Shown in pieces: positions 53,830 to 62,459 of a stretch of 64,000 nucleotides of DNA. The position numbers and the translations under genes were made by a program. Positions within the stretch are counted from its first letter, which is position 1, and the number at the start of each line of letters is the position of its first letter. Where the stretch lies: contig CANGHN010000006.1 of the NCBI GenBank assembly GCA_947453825.1, positions 1 to 64,000 on the forward strand, written 5' to 3'. The DNA comes from Betaproteobacteria bacterium (GTDB lineage: Bacteria > Pseudomonadota > Gammaproteobacteria > Burkholderiales > Burkholderiaceae). The notes beneath the pieces were generated by a model. The model made no database searches and was not told where the DNA came from. It was given only the letters and a program-made list of their open reading frames with translations.

Positions 53830-54663
53830 CTATTTATTGCGGCGCAATATAAAGTCAGCTGTGACAAAAGCAGCATCGCTGGTAAATTCATCGGCCAAGA
53901 TTCTGGCGGCGGCTTCAGCGAGGGTAATTTCAATAAAACTACTGACTTCGCCATCATGGTTTGTGGGTACAAAATGGTCTGCCAATTCAAGGTCGTAGAT
54001 GAAGAGCAGCTCATCATGAAAGCCTCTACTAGGTATTGGTCGACGCATATGAATGCGACCAACAGGTTCAATTTCTTCAGCGAGTTGACCCGGAACGCCC
54101 GCTTCCTCCCAAAGTTCGCGACGTGCACAAACCCATGGAGTTTCATCGGTAGTAATTCCGCCAGCAGCAATATTGTCTAGTTTGCCTGGGTCGGTCGATT
54201 TAGTATCACTACGCCTACCGAGCCAGAGCATTCCTGATGGTGTATAGCCGTTGATGTGGGTCGCCATGCTCCGCAAGCCAAAGGTTCTAAACGCGGCTCG
54301 CTCCAAGTGAAAGTATTGATGGCCATAATGATCTAGCCATGCAAAGTCCTCATTGCGCCAGCCCGAAATATAACCGCCAAGACGCATCCTGTTAGCCAGT
54401 ATGGCAAGGCGCAGGGATAAGTCTCTTGGCTTACTAATCAAGACACCAAGTTGGTCGTCGCTGATTGAAATATTCGGTATAGGATCTTTTTCTAAAGATT
54501 CTTTAAGGTAAGGAATAAATTCGGGATTAAGATGACCAATAGTTTGATTCTCAGTACGGCCTGCCAGTAGGCGAATAGGTAAAAAATCTGGTGGGGCCGA
54601 TCTGGAAGTGTTTTGCAACATCTCTTCCAGGGCGGCTAAAGTACTGGTGGAAAGCGTATTCAT
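53830..54663 (-). CDS. Nudix hydrolase with N-terminal DUF4743-type domain
   Basis: A 277-residue protein. Start ATG 54663 (MNTLSTSTLAALEEM) is preferred over a longer frame. The Nudix box GGITTDETPWVCARRELWEEAGV (about residues 148-170) fits Gx5Ex7REUxEExGU. The N-terminal 120 residues match the domain found in Nudix proteins that hydrolyse thiamin pyrophosphate or related diphosphates. Its location next to the thiC leader is suggestive. The substrate is not shown. It is divergent from the next ThDP-enzyme gene with 22 bases between start codons. Confidence 0.88.
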   Translation of the reverse strand: MNTLSTSTLAALEEMLQNTSRSAPPDFLPIRLLAGRTENQTIGHLNPEFIPYLKESLEKDPIPNISISDDQLGVLISKPRDLSLRLAILANRMRLGGYISGWRNEDFAWLDHYGHQYFHLERAAFRTFGLRSMATHINGYTPSGMLWLGRRSDTKSTDPGKLDNIAAGGITTDETPWVCARRELWEEAGVPGQLAEEIEPVGRIHMRRPIPSRGFHDELLFIYDLELADHFVPTNHDGEVSSFIEITLAEAAARILADEFTSDAAFVTADFILRRNK

Positions 54664-54685
54664 GAGGAAAGTGTAAGAGAAAACA

Positions 54686-56341
54686 ATGGAGACATCCAAA
54701 AAAATTATGCATGGCGGACAAATATTGGCCAATGCACTTGTTAGGCAGGGCGTAGATACTGCCTTTGGCGTGCCGGGTGAGAGCTTTCTGCCACTACTAG
54801 ATGGTTTGGTAGATCATGAACAGTTTCGCTTTATTACTTGCCGCCAAGAGGGTGGCGCAGCTTATATGGCAGAGGCCTATGCAAAGTTAACGGGTAAGCC
54901 TGGCGTAGTGATGGTGACCCGCGGACCTGGTGCCTCGAATGCCATGGTAGGCATTCATACCGCCTATCAAGACTCTACCCCTATGGTCTTGCTGGTTGGC
55001 CAAGTTGGTACTGATATGGTGGAGCGTGAAGCCTTTCAAGAAATTGACTATCGACGCATGTATTCAGAATGTGCAAAGTGGGTTGGAAGTATTGATCGGG
55101 TTGACCGCATTGATGAGTTTGTTTCCCATGCCTTTCATGTTGCTCAATCTGGCCGCAAGGGGCCGGTTGTGCTGGCATTACCAGAAGATGTTTTATATCT
55201 GACTGATGAGGAAAAGCCTACAGCCGCTGCCCATATTGTTCAGCCAGGTCTTGATCGAGATGTATTTGCTAAAGCGATGCAGCAATTTACGACTGCAAAA
55301 AATCCCATAGTCTTGGCTGGTGGCGGCAATTGGAATAGTGTAGCTTGTGACCATTTACGAACTTGGGCCAATCGTGAAGGCGTACCGGTAGCAACGAGTT
55401 TTCGCTCACAAGATTTAATTGATAACCAAGACCTCTGTTATGCAGGTGATTTAGGTATCGGCGCCAATCCTGCGCTCGTCAAGCGCATTCAAGATGCTGA
55501 TGTTTTGTTAGTGATTGGTGAGCGCTTGGGAGAGATGACGACAGCTGGGTACAGCATATTAAAACCCCCAGCATCCAAGCATGTCTTGATTCATGTGCTT
55601 TCAGGACCAGAGGAACTCGGCCGTGTTTATCGACCTGATTTTGCAATTAACTGTAGCCCAGAAAATTTTTGCAAAGCATTAGTCGATATCAAGATGGATT
55701 CGCGCCACCAGTCTTCTCAGAAAGAAGCGCATGCTCAATACTTAGCATTTTCTGCGCCAATTTCGGTTCAGGGTAATTTGCAATTGGCTGAAATTATGGC
55801 CTCTTTGCCAAATTCCATACCCCGTAATGCTATTTTGACCAATGGTGCTGGAAATTTTGCAACTTGGCTACATCGTTTTTATCCCTATGGTGGATTTAAG
55901 AGTCAGCTTGCACCGGCGAATGGATCGATGGGCTACGGTTTACCTGCTGCTATTGCAGCGAAGATAGCCGATCCGGATAGGGTGGCGATTGCGGTATGCG
56001 GTGATGGCGACTTTATGATGAATTGCCAAGAGTTAGCTACAGCTGTTCGATACGAGGCTTACCCTATTGTTTTTGTCATCAACAATGGCATGCTTGGAAC
56101 AATACGCATGCATCAAGAACGTGAATTTACCAAACGGGTAATGGGTACAGGCCTAACAAATCCTGATTTTGTGAAGTTTGCAGATAGCTTTGGCATGCCA
56201 GGATTTAGAGTTAACAGCACTGCAGAATTCACTCCAGCCTTTACTAAAGCCTTGGCAAGCAAACGTGGTGGCTTGATTGAATTAATTCTGGACCCAGAAG
56301 TTATTTCACCAACCAAGGTGCTCTCTAAGCTCGGCAAGTAG
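54686..56341 (+). CDS. Acetolactate-synthase-like thiamin-diphosphate-binding enzyme
   Basis: A 551-residue ThDP enzyme of the acetolactate synthase/benzoylformate decarboxylase type. The N-terminal Pyr domain has FGVPGESFLPLLDGL and the ThDP-activating Glu in CRQEGGAAYMAEAYAKLTGKPG. The central domain follows. The C-terminal PP domain has VCGDGDFMMNCQELATAVRYEAYPIVFVINN (GDG...NN Mg-ThDP motif). It lacks the FAD-quinone cues that would make it a typical IlvB catalytic subunit and there is no IlvH nearby, so it is more likely a decarboxylase or carboligase of unknown substrate. Confidence 0.88.
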   Translation: METSKKIMHGGQILANALVRQGVDTAFGVPGESFLPLLDGLVDHEQFRFITCRQEGGAAYMAEAYAKLTGKPGVVMVTRGPGASNAMVGIHTAYQDSTPMVLLVGQVGTDMVEREAFQEIDYRRMYSECAKWVGSIDRVDRIDEFVSHAFHVAQSGRKGPVVLALPEDVLYLTDEEKPTAAAHIVQPGLDRDVFAKAMQQFTTAKNPIVLAGGGNWNSVACDHLRTWANREGVPVATSFRSQDLIDNQDLCYAGDLGIGANPALVKRIQDADVLLVIGERLGEMTTAGYSILKPPASKHVLIHVLSGPEELGRVYRPDFAINCSPENFCKALVDIKMDSRHQSSQKEAHAQYLAFSAPISVQGNLQLAEIMASLPNSIPRNAILTNGAGNFATWLHRFYPYGGFKSQLAPANGSMGYGLPAAIAAKIADPDRVAIAVCGDGDFMMNCQELATAVRYEAYPIVFVINNGMLGTIRMHQEREFTKRVMGTGLTNPDFVKFADSFGMPGFRVNSTAEFTPAFTKALASKRGGLIELILDPEVISPTKVLSKLGK

Positions 56342-56398
56342 ACAAGAAGGATTAGGGGGAGTCTTAGCTCCCCCTAATGTGTTTAACTAGATTGTGAG

Positions 56399-57421
56399 TT
56401 AGTCAACCTTGGCGCCAGAATCTTTGACGACCTTAGTCCACTTTGCAATTTCACCTTTAATAAAGGCAGAAAATTGGGCTGGCGTATTGCCAACCGGCTG
56501 CGCGCCCATCGCCAAGTATTTCTCTTTGACTGCTGGGCTATTAATTGCAGCCATCAATTCAGCGCTATCTTTGTTGAGCACATCTGCAGGCATATTTGCT
56601 GGCCCCACAATTCCAAACCAAGAAGTTGCTTCATAACCAGGCAAATTAGCTGCCTCAGCAATCGTTGGTAAATCTGGAAATGCGGGTGAGCGTTTTGCAC
56701 TAGTAACGGCAAGCGCCTTTAAGCGACCTGCACGAATATAGTTGATTGATGATGGTAGGTTATCAAACATGATATCCACGTTGCCAGCCATCAAATCCGT
56801 TACAGCAGGTGGACTTCCCTTATATGGTAGGTGCACCATATAGGTTTTAGTCATCGATTTAAATAGTTCCCCAGCCATATGGATCGATGTTCCATTACCG
56901 CTAGAAGCCATATTGACCTTGCCAGGATACTTTTTTGCATAGGCAATTAAGTCATTGACACTATTAATATTATTCTTGGCTGCAAATTCAGGATTGAGGA
57001 CCAAGACGTTGGGCAACTCAGCTGCAAGAGTGATTGGCGTGAAGTCTTTGATAGGGTCATAAGGTAATTTTCCGCCACCTTGTGTGTACAAGGGCAGGTT
57101 GATTCCATGAGTTCCAACTGAAGCCATCAACCAGGTGTAACCATCGGGCGCAGATTTTGCAACAACTTCGGCACCAATGTTGCCACCTGCACCTGGTTTG
57201 TTATCAATCACCACATTCCATTTGCTTGTATTTGAAAGCTCGCTCTGAATGGGGCGAGCAATGTTATCCGTAGCTCCGCCTGCCGGAAAAGGAACCACCA
57301 AACGAATTGGCTTGTTCGGATAAGTAGTTTGTGCAACAGCCATTCTTGAAGGAGTGCCGAGCGCACAAGCAGCAATGAATGATCCAAGGCAAAGGGTCAG
57401 ATAGCGACGTTCTAGTTTCAT
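56399..57421 (-). CDS. Bug-family (tripartite tricarboxylate transporter) solute receptor
   Basis: This is the third Bug receptor. The start at 57421 ([31 protein letters not shown]) has GGAGACC upstream and gives a Sec signal cleaved near AVAQ. The mature start [26 protein letters not shown] is the family strand-loop. Later blocks are [28 protein letters not shown] and [26 protein letters not shown] longer frame to 57517 lacks a ribosome-binding site. It is convergent with the ThDP enzyme. Its transport membrane partner is not in the window. Confidence 0.9.
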   Translation of the reverse strand: MKLERRYLTLCLGSFIAACALGTPSRMAVAQTTYPNKPIRLVVPFPAGGATDNIARPIQSELSNTSKWNVVIDNKPGAGGNIGAEVVAKSAPDGYTWLMASVGTHGINLPLYTQGGGKLPYDPIKDFTPITLAAELPNVLVLNPEFAAKNNINSVNDLIAYAKKYPGKVNMASSGNGTSIHMAGELFKSMTKTYMVHLPYKGSPPAVTDLMAGNVDIMFDNLPSSINYIRAGRLKALAVTSAKRSPAFPDLPTIAEAANLPGYEATSWFGIVGPANMPADVLNKDSAELMAAINSPAVKEKYLAMGAQPVGNTPAQFSAFIKGEIAKWTKVVKDSGAKVD

Positions 57422-57518
57422 GGGGTCTCCAGTGACATCTTCTAGCACAAATTCAGGTGCCAGAGATACTTTTTTTGTATTCAACACAATGTAAACCATT
57501 TTGAAGCACTTTGTCATA

Positions 57519-57539
57519 AATGCTTAACAATTAAGCATT
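57519..57539. promoter_or_regulatory. 21-base inverted repeat upstream of the third Bug gene
   Basis: AATGCTTAA-CAA-TTAAGCATT, a perfect 9-bp inverted repeat, lies 98 bases upstream of the Bug start. It has no T-run, so an operator is likelier than a terminator. Confidence 0.45.
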
Positions 57540-57586
57540 CCAGCTCGCTCTTTATAAATCTATGACTTACGAAATATTTTGTCGAT

Positions 57587-57609
57587 TTATCCACAAGGCC
57601 TGTGGATAA
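57587..57609. other. Pair of perfect inverted DnaA boxes
   Basis: TTATCCACA (57587-57595) and TGTGGATAA (57601-57609) are two exact consensus 9-mer DnaA boxes facing each other, separated by five bases (AGGCC). An AT-rich stretch lies to the left (TTTATAAATC, AAATATTTT). It is in the gap between the Bug gene and tRNA-Arg. This could be a DnaA-titrating or reactivating site or a remnant; it is not accompanied by dnaA, parAB or rpmH. Confidence 0.55.
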
Positions 57610-57623
57610 GTTTGATATCTTTG

Positions 57624-57698
57624 TGGTCCCGCCGACAGGAATCGAACCTGTATCCCACGCTTAGGAGGCATGTGCACTATCCATTGTGCTACGGCGAG
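57624..57698 (-). tRNA. tRNA-Arg (anticodon CCU), CCA encoded
   Basis: A 75-base cloverleaf on the minus strand: acceptor CTCGCCG/CGGCGGG, D arm GCAC AATGGATA GTGC, anticodon stem CATGC/GCGTG with loop CTCCTAA (anticodon CCT), T arm ACAGG TTCGATT CCTGT, discriminator A and encoded CCA. It decodes AGG. The acceptor starts with a C-G pair and has a U-G wobble second pair, slightly unusual for tRNA-Arg. Confidence 0.93.
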
Positions 57699-57751
57699 AG
57701 TGAGTTTGATTTAGAACTGCGCTAAACAAATAATCATTCTAAAGTTTGTTA

Positions 57752-57925
57752 TTACCAGCCACATAAAGCCCAAACTTGATTCGTCAAAGCCACCATCATG
57801 TCAGGCGCATAGTATGCTGAAAATACCAACAATAGAGTAACGCTTATTGCAAGATATAAGAGCCATTGGCTAATAGACGAACGGGAAATTCGTTTTGGGC
57901 ATTTGACGGTTGGGGACTTTTGCAT
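57752..57925 (-). CDS. 57-residue membrane protein after the MFS gene
   Basis: A small frame below usual length cut-offs, 10 bases after the MFS stop and preceded by GAGAAG. The N-terminus is basic (MQKSPTVKCPKRISRSS). One hydrophobic segment follows (WLLYLAISVTLLLVFSAYYA, about residues 21-40), then a short extracytoplasmic tail ending in QVWALCGW. The function is unknown. Its position suggests translation with the MFS transporter. Confidence 0.6.
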   Translation of the reverse strand: MQKSPTVKCPKRISRSSISQWLLYLAISVTLLLVFSAYYAPDMMVALTNQVWALCGW

Positions 57926-57935
57926 GACTTCTCAC

Positions 57936-59165
57936 TTAGGCATTGACTGCTCTAGAAATCGCCCGCTCTTTAACGGGGAGATTAATCAAGCAAGCAAAAA
58001 CACCTAATGCAATCGCAATTTGCCAAACAATGAGATAGGAGCCTGTTCGATCGAATAAATATCCGCCAAGGAAGGCACCACAGAAACTACCAAGTTGGTG
58101 TGAGAAAAATACTAATCCTGAAAGCATCGTGAGGTATTTCACGCCGAATATTTGTGCAACGATGCCATTGGTTAATGGAATAGTGGACAGCCACAAGAAT
58201 CCCATAATGGCTGCAAACACATAGGTACTCATTGGCGTTGGGGGCATTAATAAGAAAATGATGATAGCTATCGAGCGTCCCAGATAAATCGCTGAGAGTA
58301 GGTAGCGCTTCGGAAAGCGTTGCCCCAATATGCCCGAGCCATAAGTTCCAAAGATATTAAATAAGCCGATTAATGCTAGTGCTGTAGTTGCAACCGCAGG
58401 TGCGCCGACTGCAGGGTAGGTCGATGAGAGATCCTTTAGGTAAGGAGCTAAATGCACGGCAATAAATACAACCTGAAATCCACAGACAAAATATCCCAGT
58501 GTTAAGAGACGAAAACTCGGATTAGTGATTGCTTCCTGAAGGGCCTGCTTAATGGTTTGATCGCCCAGATTATGTTGATGGACAAAATCTTTTTCACGCA
58601 ACATGAAGGCCGTTGGAATCATGAGGCTAGCCATGAGCGCTAGAAGTAAGAGGGCATCTTGCGCTCCAAACGCACTCAGTAATCCTTGCTCGGCCGGAAT
58701 CATTAAAAACTGACCAAAGGAGCCTGCCGCTGCAGCAATGCCCATTGCCCAAACCCGTTTTTCAGCAATGACGTTGCGCCCCAAAATACCGTAGACCACG
58801 CTGTAAGTGGTTGCAGTCTGGGCTAAACCAATCAGTAATCCACCTGCTAGGGTGAAATTCAATACTTCGGTAGATAGCGCCATGCCTGCTAAACCCAGCG
58901 CGTAGAGAATCCCGCCAGCGACCATGATCTTGAATGCCCCATAGCGATCTGCTAGAGCACCGGTAACAGGTTGCACTGCACCCCAGATCAGATTTTGTAA
59001 TGCAATCGTGAGCGCAAAGGTTTCGCGTCCCCAGCCATTGGCAGAGGTGATAGGTAAATTAAATAATCCAAAGCCATGGCGTATGCCCATCGAGAGCGTC
59101 ACCATTAAGCCCCCAAAAATGAGCAGTTGTTGTATTGATAAGGGGGTTTTAGTGTTGTCGGCCAT
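57936..59165 (-). CDS. Major facilitator superfamily transporter (OFA/MCT-like)
   Basis: A 409-residue MFS carrier with 12 membrane segments. The N-terminal half holds GLFNLPITSANGWGRETFALTIALQNLIWGAVQPVTGALADRYG with the GxLaDRxG loop motif. The central loop (MLREKDFVHQHNLGDQTIKQA) separates two six-helix bundles. It resembles the monocarboxylate/oxalate-formate group. The upstream CoA-transferase is separated by five bases, suggesting the two handle the same organic acid. Confidence 0.88.
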   Translation of the reverse strand: MADNTKTPLSIQQLLIFGGLMVTLSMGIRHGFGLFNLPITSANGWGRETFALTIALQNLIWGAVQPVTGALADRYGAFKIMVAGGILYALGLAGMALSTEVLNFTLAGGLLIGLAQTATTYSVVYGILGRNVIAEKRVWAMGIAAAAGSFGQFLMIPAEQGLLSAFGAQDALLLLALMASLMIPTAFMLREKDFVHQHNLGDQTIKQALQEAITNPSFRLLTLGYFVCGFQVVFIAVHLAPYLKDLSSTYPAVGAPAVATTALALIGLFNIFGTYGSGILGQRFPKRYLLSAIYLGRSIAIIIFLLMPPTPMSTYVFAAIMGFLWLSTIPLTNGIVAQIFGVKYLTMLSGLVFFSHQLGSFCGAFLGGYLFDRTGSYLIVWQIAIALGVFACLINLPVKERAISRAVNA

Positions 59166-59170
59166 GATCG

Positions 59171-60391
59171 TTAGATTGCCCCTTTTTGCCGCAGTTCCTC
59201 TATTGCAGCATCGTCCAATTGAAGACGCTCATGCAAAATCTGATTCGTATGCTGGCCTAAGGTAGGTGGTGCCATACGCACTTCAGTCGGTGTTTTTGAA
59301 AGCTTCATTGGGCTAGCAACTAATTTCATGCTGCCAGCAGTAGGGTGAGGTACGTTAATTTGTACTTCTCTAGCGATGACTTGCTCGTTCTCAAAAACCT
59401 CTTTGATGTTATTGATCGGGCCGCAGGGAACATTCGCTTTTTCTAATAAAGAAATCCATTCCCCCTTTGTTTTCTTGCGAGTCATCTGCTCTAGCAATGG
59501 AACAAGTTTCTTGCGATGTTCAACACGCAGTGGATTGGTTTTGAAAAGAGGATTGTCAGCTAAGTGAGCTTCACCGCCCACCGTAACAAAGTGTCTGTAT
59601 TGCCCATCATTACCAGCACCTACAATCATCCAGCCGTCGGATGTAGGGAAGGTTTGATAGGGCACGATGATGGGGGACGCGTTACCCCAGCGCCGTGGCA
59701 CCTCCCCGGAGGTTAGATAGGCGCTGGATACATTAGCCATGACTGCGATTTGTGTATCTAAGAGCGACATGTCAATGTACTGGCCCTCACCGGTGTGATC
59801 ACGGTGCACAATTGCGGCAAGAATTGCGCTGCTCGCATACATGCCAGTAAAGATATCTGCAATTGCAACACCGGATTTTTGTGGGCTGGCGCCTTCAAAT
59901 TCATCGGCTTCACCAGTCACACTCATAAATCCGCCCAGGCCTTGGATGATGAAATCATAGCCAGGGCGATGAGCATAAGGACCAGTCTGGCCAAAGCCGG
60001 TAATCGAGCAATAAATTAAGTTGGGCTTGATCTTTTTAAGGCTCTCATAATTCAGGCCATATTTAGCAAGATCTCCAACCTTGTAGTTTTCAATCACTAC
60101 ATCAGAGTCAGCTGCGAGTTGACGGATAATTTCTTGACCTTCTGGTTTGCTGATATCAACGGTAATAGAGCGCTTATTTCGATTGATGCATATAAAGTAG
60201 GCAGATTCCTCGGTGTCATGGCCAGCAAGGTCTTTTGCAAAAGGAGGTCCCCAATGGCGCGTATCGTCTCCGCTGCCGGGCCGCTCAACCTTAATGACGT
60301 CAGCCCCAAGGTCGGCAAGGTTTTGGGCGCACCAAGGGCCAGCCAGTACACGGCTAAGGTCTAAAACACGGATATGACTTAATGCTCCCAT
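59171..60391 (-). CDS. CaiB/BaiF family CoA-transferase
   Basis: A 406-residue class III CoA-transferase. The start MGALSHIRVLDLSRVLAGPWCAQNLADLGADVIKVERPGSGDDTR is the family N-terminus. SGVAIADIFTGMYASSAILAAIVHRDHTGEGQYIDMSLLDTQ contains the active-site Asp (about 171). It moves CoA between carboxylic acids (for example formyl-CoA or succinyl-CoA to an oxalate-like or other acid). The acceptor cannot be told. It is divergent from parE and is the first gene of a three-gene set with an MFS transporter and a small membrane protein. Confidence 0.91.
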   Translation of the reverse strand: MGALSHIRVLDLSRVLAGPWCAQNLADLGADVIKVERPGSGDDTRHWGPPFAKDLAGHDTEESAYFICINRNKRSITVDISKPEGQEIIRQLAADSDVVIENYKVGDLAKYGLNYESLKKIKPNLIYCSITGFGQTGPYAHRPGYDFIIQGLGGFMSVTGEADEFEGASPQKSGVAIADIFTGMYASSAILAAIVHRDHTGEGQYIDMSLLDTQIAVMANVSSAYLTSGEVPRRWGNASPIIVPYQTFPTSDGWMIVGAGNDGQYRHFVTVGGEAHLADNPLFKTNPLRVEHRKKLVPLLEQMTRKKTKGEWISLLEKANVPCGPINNIKEVFENEQVIAREVQINVPHPTAGSMKLVASPMKLSKTPTEVRMAPPTLGQHTNQILHERLQLDDAAIEELRQKGAI

Positions 60392-60470
60392 GCCTCAATT
60401 TTGGCATGGATGACAGGGGAATTCCCGAAAAGTTTAGCCTTGGCCTCAGACATGACTACAATTTGCGCGC

Positions 60471-62459
60471 ATGGCTACTCGTAAAACTTCCGAATACAGC
60501 GAATCATCGATTCAGGTCCTTAAAGGGCTGGAACCAGTCCGTCAGCGGCCTGGTATGTACACCCGAACTGATAATCCTTTACACATCATTCAAGAGGTGC
60601 TGGATAACGCATCTGATGAGGCCTTGGGTGGTTTTGGCAAGCAAATTATGGTCACGATGCATACCGATGGTAGCGTAAGCGTAGAAGACGATGGCCGAGG
60701 TATTCCGGTTGGCATGCATCCGACAGAAAAATTACCGGTTGTTGAGATTGTCTTTACGCAATTACACGCAGGCGGTAAGTTTGAGAAAGGCACAGGTAGT
60801 GCTTACGCTTTCTCTGGCGGCTTGCATGGTGTTGGTGTATCAGTAACCAATGCGCTCTCCAAACGACTAGAAGTTACAGTTTGGCGTGATGGTCAAGTTT
60901 CTACTTTGACTTTTGCCGATGGCAAAGTCATTGAAAAGCTCAAAACTAAATCTTCATCCAAGGAAGATAAGTCCCACGGTACGAGAGTGCGCGCATGGCC
61001 AGACGGTAAGTATTTTGATAGCTCAGCAATACCCATGGCTGATCTCATTCGCTTACTGCGTTCTAAGGCAGTTTTATTGCCGGGCGTCAAGGTAACACTG
61101 ATTCAAGAAAAATCCGGTGAGAGCCAGACATGGCAGTATGCGCAAGGTTTACGTGGCTATCTTAATGAAGCAATCGCACAAGCGGGACATGGCCCAGAGG
61201 TCATCCCCCCTTTTGAAGGTGAGCAATACGCGACAGGAACCGGAGAGGATGATTCCTTTGCTGAGGGTGAGGGTGCCGCATGGGTAGTTTGCTGGACTGA
61301 AGATGGTGCACCGGTGCGGGAAAGTTATGTCAATCTCATTCCAACGCCTGCAGGTGGTACGCATGAAAGTGGCTTGAGAGAAGGCCTATTTAATGCTGTT
61401 AAAGGCTTTATTGAAATGCACGCTTTGCAGCCTAAAGGTGTGAAGTTAATGCCTGAGGATGTCTTTGCACGCGCCTCATTTATTTTGTCTGCCAAAGTAT
61501 TAGACCCCCAATTTCAAGGACAAATTAAAGAGCGTCTTAATTCACGGGATGCAGTGCGCCTAGTTTCTGGATACGCTAAATCAGCACTAGAGCTTTGGCT
61601 TAATCAGCATGTAGACTACGGTCGCAAACTGGCAGATTTGGTCATCAAACAAGCGCAAGCTCGTACTAGAGCTGGACAAAAAGTAGAGAAGAAGAAATCC
61701 TCTGGTGTAGCTGTTCTTCCAGGAAAACTCACCGATTGTGAAAGCCAAGATATTTCCTTAAATGAGATCTTCCTGGTAGAGGGTGATTCTGCAGGTGGAT
61801 CAGCCAAAATGGGTCGCAATAAGGAGTACCAAGCCATTTTGCCCCTGCGTGGCAAAGTCTTAAATACCTGGGAAGCAGAACGCGATCGTTTGTTTGCCAA
61901 TAATGAGGTGCATGACATTGCCGTTGCGATTGGAGTTGATCCTCATGGTCTAAACGATAGTCCTGACTTGTCTAATTTACGCTATGGCAAGGTTTGTATT
62001 CTTTCAGATGCTGATGTCGATGGAGCCCATATTCAAGTTCTGTTATTAACCCTGTTCTATAAGCATTTTCCTAAATTAATTGATTTAGGTCATGTGTATA
62101 TTTCTCGGCCACCGCTTTTTAGAGTTGATGCACCAGCACGCGGTAAAAAACCTGCGCAAAAAATTTATGCACTAGATGCTAATGAGCTTCAAGCGATTGA
62201 GGATAAGTTGCGTAAAGATGGTGTTAAAGAGTCTGCTTGGCAAATCTCCCGCTTTAAAGGTCTGGGAGAAATGAGTGCTGAACAATTGTGGGATACGACT
62301 TTAAACCCTGATACCCGACGATTATTGCCAGTCACTTTGGGTTCCTGGACGGAAGACGAAACCTTCAAAACAATGGATATGTTGATGGGTAAATCTGAAT
62401 CAGGCGCAAGGCGAGATTGGCTGGAAGAGCGCGGTAATGAAGTTGAGGCGGATATCTAA
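60471..62459 (+). CDS. parE: DNA topoisomerase IV subunit B
   Basis: The 662-residue ATPase/Toprim subunit of topoisomerase IV, which separates replicated chromosomes. The GHKL ATPase motifs are [13 protein letters not shown] (about 42-54), [13 protein letters not shown] and [15 protein letters not shown]. The Toprim region is [39 protein letters not shown] and [31 protein letters not shown] is near the C-terminus. It is ParE rather than GyrB from its shorter length and the adjoining parC, which starts at a TAATG overlap. Confidence 0.93.
   Translation: MATRKTSEYSESSIQVLKGLEPVRQRPGMYTRTDNPLHIIQEVLDNASDEALGGFGKQIMVTMHTDGSVSVEDDGRGIPVGMHPTEKLPVVEIVFTQLHAGGKFEKGTGSAYAFSGGLHGVGVSVTNALSKRLEVTVWRDGQVSTLTFADGKVIEKLKTKSSSKEDKSHGTRVRAWPDGKYFDSSAIPMADLIRLLRSKAVLLPGVKVTLIQEKSGESQTWQYAQGLRGYLNEAIAQAGHGPEVIPPFEGEQYATGTGEDDSFAEGEGAAWVVCWTEDGAPVRESYVNLIPTPAGGTHESGLREGLFNAVKGFIEMHALQPKGVKLMPEDVFARASFILSAKVLDPQFQGQIKERLNSRDAVRLVSGYAKSALELWLNQHVDYGRKLADLVIKQAQARTRAGQKVEKKKSSGVAVLPGKLTDCESQDISLNEIFLVEGDSAGGSAKMGRNKEYQAILPLRGKVLNTWEAERDRLFANNEVHDIAVAIGVDPHGLNDSPDLSNLRYGKVCILSDADVDGAHIQVLLLTLFYKHFPKLIDLGHVYISRPPLFRVDAPARGKKPAQKIYALDANELQAIEDKLRKDGVKESAWQISRFKGLGEMSAEQLWDTTLNPDTRRLLPVTLGSWTEDETFKTMDMLMGKSESGARRDWLEERGNEVEADI

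Noticed and set aside
54686..56341. Oxalyl-CoA decarboxylase partner of the CaiB/BaiF transferase
   Set aside because: The ThDP enzyme lies more than 2.8 kb away on another transcript and its sequence blocks resemble acetolactate-synthase-type enzymes, not oxalyl-CoA decarboxylase.
57587..57609. Terminator for tRNA-Arg
   Set aside because: The inverted repeat could form a 9-bp stem downstream of the tRNA, but no T-run follows on the leftward strand and both arms are exact DnaA-box consensus.
57587..57609. Chromosomal replication origin
   Set aside because: Only two DnaA boxes are present, and there is no dnaA, dnaN, rpmH, gidA or parAB gene or larger box cluster near it.
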